NCBI RefSeq assembly: GCF_002749615.1
Contig: NZ_CP024201.1
Span: 1,984,001-2,048,000 of the forward strand
Length of the DNA: 64,000 nucleotides
DNA from: Caulobacter mirabilis
GTDB lineage: Bacteria > Pseudomonadota > Alphaproteobacteria > Caulobacterales > Caulobacteraceae
Direction: 5' to 3'
Position numbers and translations under genes: made by a program. The notes below the pieces were generated by a model. The model saw nothing but the letters and a program-made list of their open reading frames with translations. It searched no databases and was not told the DNA's origin. Of this stretch, positions 1 to 7,615 are shown one piece after another. Position 1 is the stretch's first letter. The number at the start of each line of letters is the position of its first letter.

Positions 1-27
1 GGCCTCGGGGGCGGGGGTCTCGCTCAC
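1..27 (-). CDS. 5' end of a gene following the pyrC-like gene (partial)
   Basis: On the minus strand a GTG codon shares its first base with the last base of the preceding TAG stop and opens a frame reading VSETPAPEA before the window edge. Coupled starts like this are common between neighbouring genes here, so a translated gene probably begins at this point. In Caulobacter relatives plsY (glycerol-3-phosphate acyltransferase) often follows pyrC, but nine residues cannot identify it. Confidence 0.35.
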
Positions 28-1325
28 TATTCGGCCCGGTGGACGATCTTGCCGCCGGTGACGGTCATCAGCACCTGCCCCTGCAGGCGGCGGCCGTCGA
101 ACGGGGAGTTCTTGGACTTCGAGACCAGCTTGTCGGCGTCGACCAGGATTGGCGCGTTCAGGTCGCACAACACCAGGTCGGCCGGAGCCCCCGAGGCGAT
201 ACGGCCCGCGGTCAGGCCCAGGAACTGGGCCGGCGCCAGGGTCACGGTGCGGATCAGATCGATCAGCGGCACGCGCCCGTCGTGGTGCAGGGCCAGCAGG
301 GCGGACAGCAGCGTCTCCAGCCCGACTCCGCCGGGAGCGGCCTCGTCGAACGGCAGGCGCTTGTCCTCGGGCGGCGCCGGCGCGTGGGCCGAGACGACGA
401 TATCGACCAGGCCGCTCGCCAGAGCCTCGATCAGCGCCTGGCGGTCGTCCTCGGCCCGCAGCGGCGGGTCGATCTTGGCGAAGGTCCGATAGTCGCCGAT
501 GTCGAGCTCGTTGAAGCTCAGGTGGTTGATCGAGGCCGTGGCGGCGACGTTCAGCCCCTTGGCCTTGCCGCGGGCCAGGGTCTCCAGAGCGCCGGCGCTG
601 GTGATCTGGTCGACCAGCAGCTTGCCGCCGGTCAGCTCGGCCAGGGCCAGGTCGCGCTCCAGTCCGATCCGCTCGGCGGCGGCCGGGGCCGACGGCAGGC
701 CCATCCGGGCGGCGAACTCGCCTTCGGTGGCGGCGGCGCCCCTGGACAGCCAGGGATCGGTCGGCCGATGGGCGATGGCCATGCCGAAGGCCGAGGCGTA
801 GGCCATGACCCGGCGCAGCACCTTGGAATCGACGATCGGGCGGTCGACGTCGGTGACGTAGACGCAGCCGGCCTCCTTCATCAGGCCGATCTCGGCCATC
901 TGTTCGCCGGACAGACCCTTGGTCGCGGCTCCGGCGCAGAGGATGTGGGCGGCCTCGACGTCCAGGGCGCGGCGCAGGATGAAGTCGACGACCGACGGAT
1001 CGTCGACGGCGGGCCTGGTGTCGGGTTGGACGACGATCGAGGTGACGCCGCCGGCCGCGGCCGCCTGGGCCGCGGAGCGCAGGGTCTCCTTGGTCTCGGC
1101 GCCGGGCTCTCCGGTCTTGACGCGCAGGTCGATCAGGCCGGGGGCCAGCATGCCGCCGTTGCAGTCGATGACGCGAACGTCGTCCGACAGATCGTTGAAA
1201 TCCTTGCCTTTCGAGACGTCGGCGATGACGCCCTCGAAGACCACCACGGCGCCGTGGCCGTCGTAGCCGCTCTCCGGATCGACCAGGCGGGCGTTGTTGA
1301 AGGCGATGGGACGGGTGCGGGCCAT
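27..1325 (-). CDS. pyrC: Dihydroorotase-like protein, probably noncatalytic (PyrC'-type)
   Basis: This 432-residue protein has the length and overall fold signature of a class I dihydroorotase, the third step of pyrimidine synthesis. Recognisable family segments include GLID..GEPG near residues 63-75, the EG..AARMGLP region near 201, DPPLR near 286 and GGVGLET near 332. The metal-binding residues are changed. The DxHxH motif reads D66-L-R68-V-K70, the HVST histidine is Q240, and the catalytic TDHAP aspartate is A313 in SAHAP. In Pseudomonas, such inactive PyrC' chains serve as structural partners of aspartate carbamoyltransferase. The gene shares one base with the upstream pyrB, supporting that role here. 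A separate active dihydroorotase should then exist elsewhere; this is inference. Confidence 0.88.
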   Translation of the reverse strand: MARTRPIAFNNARLVDPESGYDGHGAVVVFEGVIADVSKGKDFNDLSDDVRVIDCNGGMLAPGLIDLRVKTGEPGAETKETLRSAAQAAAAGGVTSIVVQPDTRPAVDDPSVVDFILRRALDVEAAHILCAGAATKGLSGEQMAEIGLMKEAGCVYVTDVDRPIVDSKVLRRVMAYASAFGMAIAHRPTDPWLSRGAAATEGEFAARMGLPSAPAAAERIGLERDLALAELTGGKLLVDQITSAGALETLARGKAKGLNVAATASINHLSFNELDIGDYRTFAKIDPPLRAEDDRQALIEALASGLVDIVVSAHAPAPPEDKRLPFDEAAPGGVGLETLLSALLALHHDGRVPLIDLIRTVTLAPAQFLGLTAGRIASGAPADLVLCDLNAPILVDADKLVSKSKNSPFDGRRLQGQVLMTVTGGKIVHRAE

Positions 1326-2302
1326 CAGTCGTTGTCCAGCCGGGCGGCGAGGGTGGCCAGCACGGCCATGCGGGCGGCGACGCCCATCTCGATCTGATCC
1401 TGGATCAGGCTGACGGCGGGATCGTCGGCGACATCGGAGTCGATCTCCACGCCGCGGTTCATCGGGCCGGGGTGCATGACCCGGACCCGGTCGGAAGCGG
1501 CCTTCAGCTTCTCGCGGTCCAGGCCCCAGAAGCGGAAGTACTCGCGGGTCGAGGGGACCAGCGCGCCCTGCATCCGCTCCAGCTGCAGGCGCAGCATCAT
1601 CACCACGTCGGCGCCGGCGATGCCCTTCTCCATGTCGTGGTGCACCGAAGCGCCCCAGCGGTCGGCCCCGGCGGGCAGCAGGGTGGGCGGTCCGACGAGG
1701 CGAACTTCCGCGCCCAGGACGCTGAGAAGGTTGACGTTCGAGCGCGCCACGCGGCTGTGCAGGACGTCGCCGCAGATCGCCACGGTCAGACCGGCCAGGT
1801 CGCCGAACACCCGCCGCATGGCCAGGGCGTCGAGCAGGGCCTGAGTCGGGTGCTCATGCTGGCCGTCGCCGGCGTTGATCACGCTGCAGCCGACCTTCTG
1901 CGACAGCAGCTCGGCGGCGCCGGACGAAGCGTGGCGGATGACCAGCAGGTCGGGCCGCATCGCGTTCAGCGTCACCGCGGTGTCGATCAAGGTCTCGCCC
2001 TTGGCCACGGAGGAGTTCTTCACCGACATGTTCATCGTGTCGGCCCCGAGCCGCTTGCCGGCCAGTTCGAAGCTGGACTGGGTGCGGGTGGAGTTCTCGA
2101 AGAACAGGTTCACCAGGGTCCGGCCCTTGAGCAGGTCCAGCTTCTTGGTGGTCTGTCGGTTGAGCGCCACGAACGTGTCGGCCAGGTCGAGGAGGCGGTT
2201 GGCCTCGACGATGTTCAGATCCAGGGCGGACAGGAAATGGCGGCGCGGAAAGGGGAAGGTCCGTGCGCGGACCTCGTCGATACCCGGAGCCGATGTCGTC
2301 AT
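1325..2302 (-). CDS. pyrB: Aspartate carbamoyltransferase catalytic subunit
   Basis: The 325-residue protein joins carbamoyl phosphate and aspartate to make carbamoyl aspartate in pyrimidine synthesis. The phosphate-binding [12 protein letters not shown] motif lies at residues 68-79, the mobile loop SSVAKGET at 97-104, HASSG at 124-128, HPTQALLD at 151-158 and [11 protein letters not shown] near 270. The length is normal for the family. It is the first gene of a minus-strand unit and shares one base with the inactive-looking dihydroorotase gene, an arrangement like the pyrBC' pair of Pseudomonas. No regulatory pyrI gene is adjacent. The start chosen is the ATG that opens MTTSAPGI. Confidence 0.97.
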   Translation of the reverse strand: MTTSAPGIDEVRARTFPFPRRHFLSALDLNIVEANRLLDLADTFVALNRQTTKKLDLLKGRTLVNLFFENSTRTQSSFELAGKRLGADTMNMSVKNSSVAKGETLIDTAVTLNAMRPDLLVIRHASSGAAELLSQKVGCSVINAGDGQHEHPTQALLDALAMRRVFGDLAGLTVAICGDVLHSRVARSNVNLLSVLGAEVRLVGPPTLLPAGADRWGASVHHDMEKGIAGADVVMMLRLQLERMQGALVPSTREYFRFWGLDREKLKAASDRVRVMHPGPMNRGVEIDSDVADDPAVSLIQDQIEMGVAARMAVLATLAARLDND

Positions 2303-2464
2303 GAGCCGCCCTCTTAGGCGACGACGGAGATTCCGCCAAGGCTTCTAGGTTGGTGCGGGGCGATCCTGCGGCATCGGCGGCGAATGGCAAGGGTCTGGAT
2401 GCTGGCTTTGGGCGATCCCGGCGTGCCAGATTGCCGCCAACGAACAGAACACAGGGAGCCCGCC

Positions 2465-3466
2465 ATGACCGCCAATCGCCAGATCGTCCTCGCCGAACTG
2501 CCCGGCGGCGCCCGGCTCGCGCCCGAGCACTTCCGCCTGAACGAGGCCGCCGTCCCGACGCCGGGCGAAGGCGAGGCTCTCCTGAAGATCCTGTACGTCA
2601 GCCTGGACGCGGCCAACCGCGCCTGGATGCAGGGGGCGACCTACCGCTCGGCGATCAACGCCGGCGACGTGATGGCCGGCGGAGCCCTGGCCGAGGTGGT
2701 CGAGTCGCGCGACCCGTCGCTGAAGCCCGGCGACCTCGTCTTCGCCGACACCGGCTGGCAGGAGTGGGCCGTGCTGCCCGCCAAGAAGCTGCAGAAGATC
2801 CCGCGCATCGAGCCGCTGACCAACCTGCTCAGCGTCTACGGCGTGGCCGGCCAGACCGCCTATTTCGGCCTGCTGGAGTGCGGACGCCCCAAGGCCGGCG
2901 AGACGGTCGTGGTCTCCGCCGCCGCCGGTTCGGTCGGCTCGATCGTGGGCCAGATCGCCAAGATCAAGGGGTGCAAGGTGATCGGCATCGCGGGCGGCCA
3001 GGCCAAGTGCGACCTCCTGGTCAACGAACTCGGCTTCGACGCCGCCGTCGACTACAAGGCGGGCAACGTCTTCAAGGCGCTGCGAGCCGCCGCGCCGGAC
3101 GGCGTCGACGTCTATTTCGACAACGTCGGCGGCGACATCTTCGAGGCGGCGCTGTTCAACATGAACACCTTCGGCCGCATCGCGTGCTGCGGCGCGGTCA
3201 GCGGCTACGACGGTTCGGCCCCGCCCGCCGGGCCGCGCGGCGTGCCCGGCCTGATCGTCACCAAGCGCCTCAACGTGCAGGGCTTCATCGTCAGCGACTT
3301 CTACGACCGCCTGCAGCCGGCGCTCGCCGAACTGAAGGGCTGGGTCGACAGCGGCAAGCTGAAGGTCCGCGAGGATGTGCTTGAAGGCCTTGAGAGCCTC
3401 CCCGGCGCGCTCATCGGCCTGCTGGCCGGCGAGAACATCGGCAAGCGGATGGTGAAGGTGGCGTGA
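2465..3466 (+). CDS. NADP-dependent medium-chain reductase, CurA/YncB type
   Basis: The 333-residue protein belongs to the leukotriene B4 12-hydroxydehydrogenase/curcumin-reductase branch of medium-chain dehydrogenases, zinc-independent enzymes that reduce activated double bonds with NADPH. The cofactor loop AAAGSVGSIVGQIAKIKGC is intact near residues 155-173, followed by GGQAKCDLLVNELGFDAAVDY. FDNVGGDIFEAAL and the C-terminal GKRMVKV are also family hallmarks. The start is the ATG beginning MTANRQIV because GGGAG lies just upstream; an in-frame ATG 27 codons earlier lacks such a site. The stop overlaps the next gene. The substrate cannot be told from sequence. Confidence 0.9.
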   Translation: MTANRQIVLAELPGGARLAPEHFRLNEAAVPTPGEGEALLKILYVSLDAANRAWMQGATYRSAINAGDVMAGGALAEVVESRDPSLKPGDLVFADTGWQEWAVLPAKKLQKIPRIEPLTNLLSVYGVAGQTAYFGLLECGRPKAGETVVVSAAAGSVGSIVGQIAKIKGCKVIGIAGGQAKCDLLVNELGFDAAVDYKAGNVFKALRAAAPDGVDVYFDNVGGDIFEAALFNMNTFGRIACCGAVSGYDGSAPPAGPRGVPGLIVTKRLNVQGFIVSDFYDRLQPALAELKGWVDSGKLKVREDVLEGLESLPGALIGLLAGENIGKRMVKVA

Positions 3467-3981
3467 TGCTGGATCTGCCGGAAGCCCAATGGGCGGCGCT
3501 GAAGGGCGGCTATCGAACGCCGTACGATCCTCGGCCCGCGGTCAGGGCGCTCGAAGCCGGCGAGAACGAGGATGCTGTCTGGGAGGATCTCTGGGAAGAG
3601 GTTCACCACCAGGGCGACGTGGGAGACGCCTCCTATGTCGTCGTGGTCGAGCTGGCCCGGCTGCTTTCCGAGGGCCGGTCGTTGGGCTGGAACGCCTACG
3701 CCATGGCTGGGACGATCGAGACGGCCCGGCTGCGGTCGGCGGCCAACCCCGCCGTGCCTCTATGGCTGTCGCAGGATTACGCGGTCGCCTGGGTGCGTCT
3801 TCGGGACAGCGCCCTGGCGGTTCTGCCCATGGCGGACGAGGACGACCTGATCGGTCCGGCGCTCGCCGTCATCGCTTTGCAGAAAGGGTTGCCGGCCTTG
3901 GCGCGGATGGCTGTGCTGAAGGAGTCGGAGCGGGTCCGTATCCTGGACGATCTGGGCTGGGGCGAGCGGGAAGCGCGGTGA
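3466..3981 (+). CDS. Uncharacterised 171-residue protein with a HHQGDVGDASY motif
   Basis: The ATG overlaps the stop of the upstream reductase gene (TGATG), so the two are probably co-translated; a GTG one codon earlier is an alternative start. The protein is acidic, largely helical and has no signal peptide or membrane segment. The segment DLWEEVHHQGDVGDASY near residues 42-58 resembles a pattern seen in bacterial HEAT-like proteins, some of them toxin-immunity proteins (pattern ELW..L.HQG.VY.ASY). That resemblance is from memory and weak. No function can be assigned. Confidence 0.75.
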   Translation: MLDLPEAQWAALKGGYRTPYDPRPAVRALEAGENEDAVWEDLWEEVHHQGDVGDASYVVVVELARLLSEGRSLGWNAYAMAGTIETARLRSAANPAVPLWLSQDYAVAWVRLRDSALAVLPMADEDDLIGPALAVIALQKGLPALARMAVLKESERVRILDDLGWGEREAR

Positions 3982-4005
3982 AGCTGAAGCCCCGCGCGGC
4001 TTCGG

Positions 4006-4512
4006 TCAGGCCGTAAAGGTCCACACCGGTCCGGCCCAGGTTTCGCCGCCGTCCAGCCGTTCCAGTTCGTTGACGCCCGCCGCGCCAAGCGCCTTCGGCC
4101 AGAAGGCCAGGGCACCGGGGTTGCGGTCCAGCACTGCAACCTCCCAACGGCCAGGGTGGAGTTTCAGCACCTGCGCCAGGGCCGCCGCCGCCAGGCCGCG
4201 TCGTCGGTGTTGTCGCATGATGAAGAACTCGGCCATGTTGCGCTCGACGAAGCCGTCGGCGCGGTTGGAGATCTGGTTGACCAGCGCGAAACCGATCGCG
4301 GCGCCGTCCAGCCGGAAGATCAGCGGCCAGCGGCCGTCCTCCTGCCAGTAGGCGTCGAGGTAGGGATAGGGTCGGAACAGCCCGTCCGGCTCGACGTCGT
4401 AGTCCCGCGATCCTTCCGGCGCGATCTCCGAGAAGTCGTAGATGTAGAACTGCATCAGGCCGGCGAGCAGCGCGCTGTCGGCTGGCGTGGCGGGCGAGAC
4501 GGTCAGGATCAT
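4006..4512 (-). CDS. GNAT family N-acetyltransferase
   Basis: The 168-residue protein has a GNAT fold: an opening SPATPADSALLAGLM, the strand FALVNQI, and a motif A acetyl-CoA loop reading RQHRRRGLAAAAL near residues 111-123. A late segment, DRNPGALAFWPKALGA, matches the usual NP.A..FY..LGF motif. It should acetylate an amine-bearing substrate in the cytoplasm; the substrate is unknown. The start is the ATG opening MILTVSPA. The frame continues upstream only into a palindromic repeat, whose translation FPLRPGFAGPPLPRGEEL is not genuine protein. It converges with the gene ending at 3981, 24 bases away. Confidence 0.88.
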   Translation of the reverse strand: MILTVSPATPADSALLAGLMQFYIYDFSEIAPEGSRDYDVEPDGLFRPYPYLDAYWQEDGRWPLIFRLDGAAIGFALVNQISNRADGFVERNMAEFFIMRQHRRRGLAAAALAQVLKLHPGRWEVAVLDRNPGALAFWPKALGAAGVNELERLDGGETWAGPVWTFTA

Positions 4513-4520
4513 GGGACACC

Positions 4521-4583
4521 GTACCAGTTCCTCTCCCCTTGGGAGAGGTGGCCCGGCGAAGCCGGGTCGGAGTGGGAAGAACC
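4521..4583 (+). repeat. Palindromic intergenic repeat, copy A
   Basis: The element contains a hairpin, CTCTCCCCTTGGGAGAG, followed by GGCCCGGCGAAGCCGGG and CGGAGTGGGAAGAA. The reverse complement of the whole unit recurs at 5071-5130 on the other side of the DUF559 gene. It lies between the start codon of the GNAT gene and the 3' end of the DUF559 gene. Confidence 0.9.
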
Positions 4584-4609
4584 ATGGTTGGCCGGCAGGC
4601 GCCGTTCCG

Positions 4610-4660
4610 CCCACTCAGTCGTCGCTTCGCGCCGACAGCTCTCCCAAGGGGAGAGCGACT
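4610..4660 (-). repeat. Palindromic intergenic repeat, copy B
   Basis: This unit reads CCCACTCAGTCGTCGCTTCG and ends in the hairpin CTCTCCCAAGGGGAGAG. Its reverse complement recurs at 5141-5194. It supplies the last codons and the stop of the DUF559 gene, so the repeat was recruited as the 3' end of that reading frame, or the gene was inserted into the repeat. Confidence 0.9.
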
Positions 4661-5022
4661 TTGGTGGGCGCTCGCTCGCCTATCGCCGCAAGGATCGTCA
4701 TGAGGGCCCTGTTCATGTCCTTCAGCACGACTCTCGCCGGAAGGCGAAGCGTGCGGATGCCGCGCTGTGAGAGCCAGTTGTCCCGCGCCGCATCGCGCTC
4801 AGGACGGCCCTCAATGTAGTGCATCGCTCCGTCCACCTCGATCGCTAGGCGCGCGGCGTCGCAATAGAAGTCGAGCACGTAGGGACCGATGGGATGCTGT
4901 CGTCGGAAGTGGATGCCCTCAAGGCGATGCGCTCGAATGGCTCGCCAGAGGAGCCCCTCCGGAAGGGTCATTTCGCGTCGGAGGCGCTTGGCTCTCGCGC
5001 GGGTGGCCGGAGGCGATTGCAT
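4615..5022 (-). CDS. DUF559-family endonuclease-domain protein
   Basis: The 135-residue protein is a stand-alone DUF559 domain, related to very-short-patch-repair (Vsr) and PD-(D/E)XK nucleases. Visible features are RAKRLRREMTLPEGLLWRAI at residues 10-29, RRQHPIGPYVLDFYC with the catalytic-type aspartate near 51, and LAIEVDGAMH with the (D/E)xD pair near 60-67. The C-terminal IRTLRLPARVVLKDMNRAL matches the usual IRVLRF.N.EVL.N. ending. The last dozen residues (ALPLGELSARSDD) are translated from the palindromic repeat. Such genes are widespread and no biochemical role is firmly established. The gene is framed by repeat pairs on both sides. Confidence 0.88.
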   Translation of the reverse strand: MQSPPATRARAKRLRREMTLPEGLLWRAIRAHRLEGIHFRRQHPIGPYVLDFYCDAARLAIEVDGAMHYIEGRPERDAARDNWLSQRGIRTLRLPARVVLKDMNRALMTILAAIGERAPTKVALPLGELSARSDD

Positions 5023-5070
5023 TTAAAAATGCTACTATAAGTGTATTTTCGTGCAAGCGCCCGTCATCTG

Positions 5071-5130
5071 TTCTTCCCACTCCGACCCGGCTTTGCCGGG
5101 CCACCTCTCCCGCGGGGAGAGGAACTGGTA
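5071..5130 (-). repeat. Palindromic intergenic repeat, inverted copy of A
   Basis: This is close to an exact reverse complement of the unit at 4521-4583, running from TTCTTCCCACTCCGACCCGG through the hairpin CCTCTCCCGCGGGGAGAGG to AACTGGTA. It lies about 50 bases upstream of the DUF559 start codon. Confidence 0.9.
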
Positions 5131-5140
5131 GCCACCGGGT

Positions 5141-5194
5141 CGCTCTCCCCTTGGGAGAGCTGTCGCCGCGCAGCGGTGACTGAGTGGGAAGAAC
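5141..5194 (+). repeat. Palindromic intergenic repeat, inverted copy of B
   Basis: This is a near reverse complement of the unit at 4610-4660, containing the hairpin CTCTCCCCTTGGGAGAG and ending GACTGAGTGGGAAGAA. It ends at the stop codon of ruvX and might also act as a structured 3' end for that transcript. Confidence 0.88.
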
Positions 5195-5661
5195 TACCCG
5201 TTCCGCATCCGATCCAACGCGCCCTGGAGGATCCACGTCGCGGCCAGTTTATCGACGGCCTCGCTGCGGCGCTGGCGCGTCGTGTCGAACTCGTCGATCA
5301 GCATCCGGTTCACCGCCGCCGACGACAGCCGCTCGTCCCAGAACGCGATCGGCAGGTCCTTCAGGCGCAGGATGTTGCGGGCCAGAGCGCGGTTCGACTG
5401 GGCGCGGGTCCCCTCGGTGCCGTCCATGTTCATGGGCAGGCCGATGACGATGCCCAGGGCCCCGCGACTCTCCATCAGGGCGAACAGCCGCTCGGCGTCC
5501 TGGGTGAACTTCTTCTTCTGGATCGTTTCCAGGGGGCTGGCCACCATCCGGGTGGCGTCGGACACCGCCACGCCGATGGTCTTCTCGCCCGGATCGAGCC
5601 CGACGACGGGCGCGTACTGGGGCAGGGCGGCGGCGAGTTCGGTGATGTCGAGCACGGGCAT
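5194..5661 (-). CDS. ruvX: Putative Holliday junction resolvase / pre-16S rRNA nuclease YqgF
   Basis: The 155-residue RNase H-fold protein carries VVGLDPGEKTIGVAVSD near residues 19-35 with the first catalytic aspartate. It then has IVIGLPMNMDGTEG near 71-84, FWDERLSS with a catalytic glutamate near 106, and KLAATWILQGALD near the end with the last acidic residue. E. coli YqgF is essential and processes pre-16S rRNA 5' ends; recombination roles are also proposed. Its stop abuts the repeat at 5141-5194. The upstream region holds a second repeat family and then gatC in the opposite direction. Confidence 0.95.
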   Translation of the reverse strand: MPVLDITELAAALPQYAPVVGLDPGEKTIGVAVSDATRMVASPLETIQKKKFTQDAERLFALMESRGALGIVIGLPMNMDGTEGTRAQSNRALARNILRLKDLPIAFWDERLSSAAVNRMLIDEFDTTRQRRSEAVDKLAATWILQGALDRMRNG

Positions 5662-5674
5662 TCCGCTTCATACC

Positions 5675-5771
5675 GTCATCCCGGCCGCAGCGCGAAGCGC
5701 CGAGAGCCGGGATCCGGCTCATTTGCCGGGCGGGCTGGGTCCCGGATCGCCCTTCGGGCGTCCGCGATGAC
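5675..5771. repeat. Imperfect inverted-repeat intergenic element
   Basis: The element opens with GTCATCCCGG and closes with CCGCGATGAC, matching in inverted orientation at 9 of 10 positions. Inner stem-like arms include GAGAGCCGGGATCC and TCCCGGATC. It sits between divergent ruvX and gatC. Elements beginning GTCATCCCGGCCG are frequent between genes in Caulobacter-type genomes. Confidence 0.8.
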
Positions 5772-5844
5772 CCGGCGGTTGCATTCGGCTTGCAATAGTG
5801 GGGTTGCCGCGGGTAACCCCAACCTCGAACGAAAGGAGGCCAAG

Positions 5845-6132
5845 ATGGCCATCGACGCCGCGACCGTCCGCAAGGTCGCCCGGCTCGCCCGCATCGCCGA
5901 ACCCGAGGAGCGGCTCGAGCCCCTCGCGAAGGAGCTGAACGGCATCATCCAGTGGATCGAGCAGCTGGCGGAGGTCGACACCGACGGGGTCGAGCCGCTG
6001 ACCTCGGTCGTCCACGCCAAGCTCCCGCTGCGCGACGACGTCGTCACCGACGGCGGCGACGCGCCCCGCGTCCTCGCCAACGCCCCCAAGAGCGCCGACG
6101 GCTTCTTCGTCGTGCCGAAGGTGGTCGAGTAA
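5845..6132 (+). CDS. gatC: Asp/Glu-tRNA amidotransferase subunit C
   Basis: The 95-residue GatC clamps the GatA-GatB complex that converts misacylated Glu-tRNA(Gln) or Asp-tRNA(Asn) to the correct amide. Typical segments are VRKVARLARI at the N terminus, LNGIIQWIEQLAEVDTDGVE in the middle and LRDDVVTDGG, then the C-terminal FFVVPKVV. The ATG opening MAIDAATV is chosen because AAAGGAGG lies 6-13 bases before it; a longer in-frame extension crosses ruvX and the repeats and is not coding. It leads the gatCAB operon, with gatA starting three bases after its stop. Confidence 0.97.
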   Translation: MAIDAATVRKVARLARIAEPEERLEPLAKELNGIIQWIEQLAEVDTDGVEPLTSVVHAKLPLRDDVVTDGGDAPRVLANAPKSADGFFVVPKVVE

Positions 6133-6135
6133 GCC

Positions 6136-7614
6136 ATGTCCGAACTCACGTCGCTCACGCTGAAGGCCGCCCTGGACGGTCTGAAGACCAAGGATTTCTC
6201 CTCGGTCGAAATCACCAAGGCGCACGTCGCCGCGGTCGAGGCGGCCCGGCCGCTGAACGCGTATGTCCTGGAGACGCCCGAGAAGGCGCTCGACATGGCC
6301 GCCGCCTCCGACGCCCGCATCGCCAAGGGCGAGGCCGGTCCGCTGGAAGGCGCGCCGCTGGGGATCAAGGACCTGTTCTGCACCCAGGGCGTCCGCTCGA
6401 CGGCCTGCAGCAAGATCCTGGGGAACTTCGTCCCGACCTATGAGTCGACCGTCACCGGCAACCTGTTCGGCGACGGCGCGGTCATGCTCGGCAAGCTGAA
6501 CATGGACGAGTTCGCCATGGGCTCGTCGAACGAGACGAGCGCCTTCGGCAACGTCATCAACCCCTGGAAGTCGGCCGCGTCGGGCAACAAGGCCCTGACG
6601 CCGGGCGGCTCGTCGGGCGGCTCGGCCTCGGCCGTCGCGGCCGACCTCTGCCTGGGCGCCACGGCGACCGACACCGGCGGCTCGATCCGCCAGCCGGCCG
6701 CCTTCACCGGCACCGTCGGCATCAAGCCGACCTACGGCCGTTGCTCGCGCTGGGGCGTCGTCGCCTTCGCCAGCTCGCTGGACCAGGCCGGCCCGATCGC
6801 CAAGACGGTCGAGGACGCCGCCATCCTGCTGACCTCGATGGCCGGCCACGACCCGAAGGACTCGACCAGCCTGGACGTCGAGACGCCGGACTTCTCGCAG
6901 TATGTCGGCAAGTCCGTGAAGGGCCTGCGCATCGGCGTGCCGAAGGAGTACCGCGTCGACGGCATGCCGGCCGAGATCGAGAAGCTCTGGCAGGACGGCA
7001 TCGACTGGCTGCGCGAAGCCGGCGCCGAGATCGTCGAGGTCTCGCTGCCTCACACCAAGTACGCGCTGCCGGCCTACTACATCGTGGCCCCGGCCGAGGC
7101 GTCCTCGAACCTCGCCCGCTACGACGGCATGCGGTACGGCCTGCGCGCCGACGGCAAGAGCCTGACCGAGATTTACGAGAACACCCGGGCCGAAGGCTTC
7201 GGGAACGAGGTCAAGCGCCGCATCCTGATCGGCACCTATGTGCTGAGCGCCGGCTATTACGACGCCTACTACCTGAAGGCCCAGAAGGTCCGCCGGCGCA
7301 TCGCCGACGACTTCGACCAGGCCTGGCAGTCGTGCGACGCCCTGCTGACCCCGACGGCGCCGTCGGCGGCCTTCGCGCTCGGCGAGCGGATGGCCGACCC
7401 GATCGCCATGTACCTGAACGACGTCTTCACGGTGACGACCAACCTGGCCGGCCTGCCGTCGATCAGCGTGCCGGCGGGGCTGGACAGCGGCGGCCTGCCG
7501 CTGGGCCTGCAGGTGATCGGCCGGGCGCTGGACGAAGCCACGGTGTTCGCGGTCGCGGGCGCCCTCGAGAAGGCGGCGGGCTTCCGCGGCAAGAAGGCGG
7601 AGCGTTGGTGGTAG
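6136..7614 (+). CDS. gatA: Asp/Glu-tRNA amidotransferase subunit A
   Basis: The 492-residue amidase-signature subunit hydrolyses glutamine and passes ammonia to GatB. The Ser-cisSer-Lys triad is intact: K78 in GIKDLF, S159 in GGSSGGSAS and the nucleophile S183 in [10 protein letters not shown]. The C terminus keeps the conserved [12 protein letters not shown] and [14 protein letters not shown]. Length is standard. The gene sits two bases upstream of gatB and three downstream of gatC, so all three subunits are co-transcribed. Confidence 0.98.
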   Translation: MSELTSLTLKAALDGLKTKDFSSVEITKAHVAAVEAARPLNAYVLETPEKALDMAAASDARIAKGEAGPLEGAPLGIKDLFCTQGVRSTACSKILGNFVPTYESTVTGNLFGDGAVMLGKLNMDEFAMGSSNETSAFGNVINPWKSAASGNKALTPGGSSGGSASAVAADLCLGATATDTGGSIRQPAAFTGTVGIKPTYGRCSRWGVVAFASSLDQAGPIAKTVEDAAILLTSMAGHDPKDSTSLDVETPDFSQYVGKSVKGLRIGVPKEYRVDGMPAEIEKLWQDGIDWLREAGAEIVEVSLPHTKYALPAYYIVAPAEASSNLARYDGMRYGLRADGKSLTEIYENTRAEGFGNEVKRRILIGTYVLSAGYYDAYYLKAQKVRRRIADDFDQAWQSCDALLTPTAPSAAFALGERMADPIAMYLNDVFTVTTNLAGLPSISVPAGLDSGGLPLGLQVIGRALDEATVFAVAGALEKAAGFRGKKAERWW

Positions 7615-7615
7615 G

